Shown here piece after piece: positions 31,647 to 34,674 of a DNA stretch of 34,674 bases; the stretch's first letter is position 1; each line of letters begins with the position of its first letter. A program made the translations under genes and the position numbers. The notes under the pieces were generated by a model. The model did no database searches. It was given only the letters and a program-made list of their open reading frames with translations, and was not told the DNA's origin. Source of the stretch: Clostridia bacterium. GTDB taxonomy: Bacteria > Bacillota > Clostridia > Oscillospirales > Acutalibacteraceae. Location: the NCBI GenBank assembly GCA_017410585.1, contig JAFQQM010000025.1:1-34674 (forward strand), given 5' to 3'.

Positions 31647-32054
31647 ATGATGATCTCCACCCGCGGACGGTACGCCCTCCGTGTCATGACCGATCTGGCA
31701 GAACACAATAACGGCAGTTATATTCCGCTGTCGGACATTGCCGCCCGCAAGGACGTATCGGAAAAATATCTGGAATCCATCGTCGGTGCGCTGAGCAAGG
31801 GCGGCTATCTGGATGCGTTGCGCGGTAAGGGCGGCGGCTATCGATTAAACCGCCCGATCGAGCAGTATACGCTGGACGATATCCTGTCGGTCACGGAAGG
31901 AAATCTCGCGCCCATCGCCTGCGTCGGCGGGGAATGTGAACACGCCGCCGGCTGTCGGACGTTGCCGGTATGGCAGGGGTTGGACAACGTCATCCACGAA
32001 TATCTGCGCAGTGTGACGCTGGCGGATATTCTTGCACAGGAGGAAACGCTATGA
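31647..32054 (+). CDS. Rrf2-family transcriptional regulator (IscR/CymR-like)
   Basis: This winged-helix repressor of 135 residues begins MMISTRGRYALRVM, with KYLESIVGALSKGGYLDALRGKGGGYRL as the recognition wing. It keeps three Cys in the pattern C-x4-C-x5-C near residues 91-102, close to the IscR iron-sulfur ligands (C-x5-C-x5-C), whereas CymR lacks them. It may therefore sense an Fe-S cluster. Its gene overlaps cysK by 4 bases (ATGA), so control of cysteine synthesis is likely, with CymR-type regulation as the precedent. GGAGGG lies 7 bases before ATG 31647. Confidence 0.92.
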   Translation: MMISTRGRYALRVMTDLAEHNNGSYIPLSDIAARKDVSEKYLESIVGALSKGGYLDALRGKGGGYRLNRPIEQYTLDDILSVTEGNLAPIACVGGECEHAAGCRTLPVWQGLDNVIHEYLRSVTLADILAQEETL

Positions 32055-32965
32055 TCTATCGTTCGGTTGAACAGTTGGTCGGCGGTACGCCGATGGTGGA
32101 ACTTGCCCGCTTGACGGCGAGCGTCCCCACGACGGTGCTGGCTAAGTTGGAAAGCGCAAATCCCGCCGGTTCGGCGAAAGACCGTATTGCCAAAAAAATG
32201 ATCGAACAAGCCGAGGCAGAGGGGAAACTCCGCGCCGGCTCGGTCATCATTGAACCGACCTCCGGCAACACCGGCATCGGTCTGTGCTGTCTGGCGGCGG
32301 TCAAGGGTTATCGCACTATGATCGTGATGCCGGAGACGATGTCGGTGGAACGTCAGCAACTGATGAAAGCGTACGGTGCCGAACTGGTGCTGACCGCCGG
32401 TGAACTCGGGATGAAAGGGGCTATCGACAAGGCCAACGAACTGGCGGCTTCCATCGAGGGCGCGTTGGTGGCGGGTCAGTTTGAAAACCCTGCCAATCCG
32501 TTGGCGCATTACGAGACCACCGGTCCTGAAATTTGGAAGGACACAGAAGGCAAAGTGGGTATTTTTGTGGCGGGTGTCGGTACCGGCGGTACCGTATCCG
32601 GCGTCGGTAAGTATCTGAAAGAACAAAACCCCGCCGTCCGTGTCGTGGCGGTGGAACCGTCCGCATCGCCGGTGCTGTCCGGCGGCGAGGCGGGCCCGCA
32701 TAAACTGCAGGGCATCGGGGCCGGTTTCGTGCCGGCGGTGCTGGATCGAAGTGTCATCGACGAGGTGGTGACCGTTACCGCCGAGGATGCTTTTTCGGCG
32801 GCCAAAGAATTGGCCAAAACGGAGGGAATACTGGCGGGTATTTCGTCCGGTGCGGCTTTATGGGCGGCACTTGAAGTGGCTAACCGTCCCGAAAACGAAG
32901 GCAAGACCGTGGTGGTGTTGTTGCCGGATACCGGTGAACGATACCTGTCGGCAGGCGTATTTTAA
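32051..32965 (+). CDS. cysK: Cysteine synthase (O-acetylserine sulfhydrylase)
   Basis: This PLP enzyme of 304 residues makes cysteine from O-acetylserine and sulfide. The PLP Lys is in NPAGSAKDRIA, the substrate loop is EPTSGNTGIGL, and the phosphate-binding loop is GVGTGGTVSGVGKYL. The C-terminal GISSGAALWAAL is also conserved. The start ATG 32051 overlaps the Rrf2 stop, a classic coupled arrangement. No cysE is nearby. The length is normal for CysK. Confidence 0.96.
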   Translation: MIYRSVEQLVGGTPMVELARLTASVPTTVLAKLESANPAGSAKDRIAKKMIEQAEAEGKLRAGSVIIEPTSGNTGIGLCCLAAVKGYRTMIVMPETMSVERQQLMKAYGAELVLTAGELGMKGAIDKANELAASIEGALVAGQFENPANPLAHYETTGPEIWKDTEGKVGIFVAGVGTGGTVSGVGKYLKEQNPAVRVVAVEPSASPVLSGGEAGPHKLQGIGAGFVPAVLDRSVIDEVVTVTAEDAFSAAKELAKTEGILAGISSGAALWAALEVANRPENEGKTVVVLLPDTGERYLSAGVF

Positions 32966-32980
32966 CAAAGGGTGAGCAAA

Positions 32981-33511
32981 TTGGTCGAATTGATTCCCGT
33001 CACCGGCGGGCAGACGTTGCGGCAGATCAAGAAACTGTACCGTGAGGCATTCCCGCGCTGTGAGCGCAAACCGTTTGCGGTCATTTGGGAGAAAAGCCGA
33101 AAAGGACAAATGGAACTGTTGGCTATCGACTCGGAAGGTTTTGCCGGTCTGGTCATCACCGTGCTGTACGGCGATATCGTTTTGTTGGATTACTTTGCCG
33201 TCTCGCCCGAACGTCGGGGAGACGGCATCGGTAGCGCTGTGATGGCACTGTTGCAAAGCCGCTATGCGGGCAAGCGGTTGCTGTTGGAGATCGAAGACCC
33301 CGACGTTCCCTGCGATAACCGTGAGGAACGGGAACGCCGTCGGCGCTTTTATCTGCGAAACGGGCTGACCGTGATGCCCTATTGCATCACGCTGTTTGGG
33401 GTGCCGATGCGGGTGCTGACCCGTGGCGGCGCGGTGAGTTTTGCGGAATATCACGCGGTCTACGCCTGCACTTTTTCGCCGTTACTCGCCCAAAATGTCC
33501 GTGAGCGGTGA
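32981..33511 (+). CDS. GNAT family N-acetyltransferase
   Basis: This protein of 176 residues has the acetyl-CoA-binding motif YFAVSPERRGDGIGSAVMALL at its centre and a following LLLEIEDPD strand. The substrate is unknown. Two starts are possible: TTG 32981, 8 bases after AAAGGGTG, or GTG 32972, which overlaps that site. The first is preferred but not certain. It follows cysK by 15 bases and is probably the third gene of that operon. Confidence 0.88.
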   Translation: MVELIPVTGGQTLRQIKKLYREAFPRCERKPFAVIWEKSRKGQMELLAIDSEGFAGLVITVLYGDIVLLDYFAVSPERRGDGIGSAVMALLQSRYAGKRLLLEIEDPDVPCDNREERERRRRFYLRNGLTVMPYCITLFGVPMRVLTRGGAVSFAEYHAVYACTFSPLLAQNVRER

Positions 33512-33530
33512 AAAATCGGCGTTTGCCCTC

Positions 33531-33559
33531 TTGATTTTCAAAAAAAGAGCGTGTATACT
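33531..33559 (+). promoter_or_regulatory. Promoter of the TSCPD gene
   Basis: TTGATT (33531-33536), 17-base spacer and TATACT (33554-33559), about 38 bases before the ATG at 33598. Confidence 0.75.
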
Positions 33560-33597
33560 AAAGATGTACTTATCGTGGGGAAGGAGGCGGTTTTTCT

Positions 33598-33846
33598 ATG
33601 ACCGTGCGTTATCAGACCCGTGGCACTTGTGCCCGTCAGATCACCTTTGATCTGGAAGACGGCATCGTCCGCAACGTCCGTTTTGACGGCGGTTGCAGTG
33701 GCAACGCCAAAGGCGTCAGCGCGTTGGTGGAAGGAATGACCGCCGACGAAGCCATCCGCCGGCTGGAAGGGATCCGTTGCGGATTCAAGTCCACTTCCTG
33801 CCCCGATCAATTGGCGCAAGCACTCAAGCAGGCGCAACAGGGCTGA
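33598..33846 (+). CDS. TSCPD domain protein (TIGR03905-like)
   Basis: This small cytosolic protein of 82 residues contains the TSCPD-type core with the VRFDGGCSGNAKGVSALVEGM stretch and two further Cys in RCGFKSTSCPDQLAQAL. The same domain occurs at the end of some class II ribonucleotide reductases, where the Cys residues matter. The free-standing form has no firm function. AAGGAGG lies 10 bases upstream of ATG 33598. Confidence 0.9.
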   Translation: MTVRYQTRGTCARQITFDLEDGIVRNVRFDGGCSGNAKGVSALVEGMTADEAIRRLEGIRCGFKSTSCPDQLAQALKQAQQG

Positions 33847-33881
33847 CCCATCCCCAAAAAGCAACCAAAGGAGAAACCGTC

Positions 33882-34412
33882 ATGTTTGTGGAAGACAGCG
33901 ATATGAAGATCGTCGGTCAGGAGACCGTGAAAAAGGACGATCACAACGAAGTGGAGGAACTTCGCCGCGAGGAAGCCAACGGCAACATCGCGCGCGCCAG
34001 AGCGCTTGGTGCGTGGTTGGTGCGTTCGGCGTCCTCCATCGAGATATCCACTCCCATCGAGGATAAAAAACTCATCGCCCAGCGCTGGCTGTTGCTGCTG
34101 TTTACGGTGGAATCGCAGTTGGCCCGCCTGTTGCCGACCGAGGTCTCGGCACAGACGGCGCAAAACGAGTTTTACAACTCGCTTCGTACCGATGCACCGC
34201 ACATCTACGAGGAACTGCAACAAAACGGCGGTCTGACCTTCTATTATCTCTGCCTGCAACAAGACGACGTCCCGACGGCGGTGGCCAAGACCTTCGCCAG
34301 CCTGTACGGCAAGCCGGATGACGCTGAGTTTGTGGAAATGGGCAAGGCGCTGTACAACGCCTGCGTCTACGAGGTGGGCGAATTGGTCGCTGAGCAGAAA
34401 TTCGTCAAGTGA
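33882..34412 (+). CDS. Conserved-looking hypothetical protein
   Basis: This soluble, mostly helical protein of 176 residues has no signal peptide or membrane segment. The acidic N-terminus (MFVEDSDMKIVG, then KKDDHNEVEELRREE) precedes helices with LGAWLVRSASS, AQRWLLLLFTVESQL and a C-terminal KALYNACVYEVGELVAEQ. ATG 33882 follows AAAGGAG by about 8 bases. It lies 35 bases after the TSCPD gene and probably shares its promoter. I do not recognise the family. Confidence 0.75.
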   Translation: MFVEDSDMKIVGQETVKKDDHNEVEELRREEANGNIARARALGAWLVRSASSIEISTPIEDKKLIAQRWLLLLFTVESQLARLLPTEVSAQTAQNEFYNSLRTDAPHIYEELQQNGGLTFYYLCLQQDDVPTAVAKTFASLYGKPDDAEFVEMGKALYNACVYEVGELVAEQKFVK

Positions 34413-34423
34413 ATAAAAAAATC

Positions 34424-34459
34424 AAAGGCTCTGTGAGAATCGTCTCACAGAGCCTTTTT
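34424..34459 (+). terminator. Intrinsic terminator after the TSCPD / hypothetical operon
   Basis: A perfect 15-bp stem (AAAGGCTCTGTGAGA with an ATCG loop) is followed by T residues, 11 bases after the stop codon. Repeat copy D starts 6 bases after it. Confidence 0.93.
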
Positions 34460-34464
34460 ATAAA

Positions 34465-34674
34465 CGAAAACCACGCGATAGGCGCGTGGTTCAAAAGAGC
34501 TTTAGCGATGAACAGAAATCGTAGAGATCAAAGACAGACGCAGAAAGTGTTTTATGTTATGCCTCCCTCTGACGAGGGAGGTGGATTTTTGCGAAGCAAA
34601 AAGACGGAGGGAGAGAAAACGAAAGACTACCCCTCAGTCGGCTGCCGCCGACAGCTCCCCTGACAAGGGGAGCC
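34465..34674 (+). repeat. Dispersed hairpin repeat, copy D (cut by the window end)
   Basis: The 5' portion matches copies B and C through the GCTCCCC/GGGGAGC hairpin, where the window stops. In the first stem GTCGCG is replaced by GGCGCG. The final 55 bases equal the first 55 bases of the window. Confidence 0.92.

Noticed and set aside
1-34674. Circular plasmid or phage genome
   Set aside because: The end overlap is within a multicopy repeat. There is no replication, partition, integrase or virion gene, and housekeeping genes are present.

Overview
The window looks like one contig from the chromosome of a low-complexity-envelope, Gram-positive Clostridia member, most likely a gut Oscillospirales/Ruminococcaceae-type bacterium. 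The signs are strong AGGAGG ribosome sites with frequent GTG and TTG starts, single-membrane surface proteins (lipoproteins and a PxTGD sorting-signal tail), MsmX-style sugar importers without their own ATPase, an Rrf2-cysK pair, acetate kinase and TmcAL. The taxonomic placement is inference; no rRNA or tRNA gene is present.

Left part (1-6474). A dispersed hairpin-rich repeat opens the window. It is followed by a minus-strand AGE-family sugar 2-epimerase and a divergent plus-strand gene for a 1362-residue surface protein (Ig-like, lectin-like, metallophosphoesterase, FnIII-like, LamG and C-terminal discoidin-like module, then a sorting-type tail). A second copy of the repeat follows its terminator.

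Centre (6475-23513). Twelve tightly packed plus-strand genes appear to form one operon of about 17 kb, running from a promoter near 6400 to a terminator at 23517-23554. It encodes a Thr-rich membrane-anchored surface protein, a cupin-AraC regulator, a carbohydrate-binding/solute-binding fusion, two complete pairs of sugar ABC permeases, a beta-propeller/TPR/Yip1 membrane protein, a DUF5696 protein, a lipoprotein with a probable alpha/alpha-barrel enzyme domain, a lipoprotein solute-binding protein and a DUF4434 TIM-barrel protein. No ATP-binding subunit is encoded. The large surface protein at 1782 and the first operon gene share a promoter box and a homologous C-terminal module, so they are probably co-regulated parts of one cell-surface glycan capture and processing system. 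This uncharacterised system is the main item of interest.

Right part (23558-34674). This holds a 38-residue Asn-rich microprotein, tmcAL and ackA (divergent, with overlapping promoters), and repeat copy C enclosed by two identical terminators. Next is a five-gene minus-strand operon with three Gfo/Idh/MocA-type proteins, a TIM-barrel sugar isomerase and a second cupin-AraC regulator, which suggests oxidative handling of a sugar or glycoside. It is followed by Rrf2-cysK-GNAT, then a TSCPD protein with an unknown protein, a terminator and repeat copy D. The last 55 bases equal the first 55 exactly. Because they lie inside the dispersed repeat, I read this as an assembly-graph junction rather than proof of a circular element.
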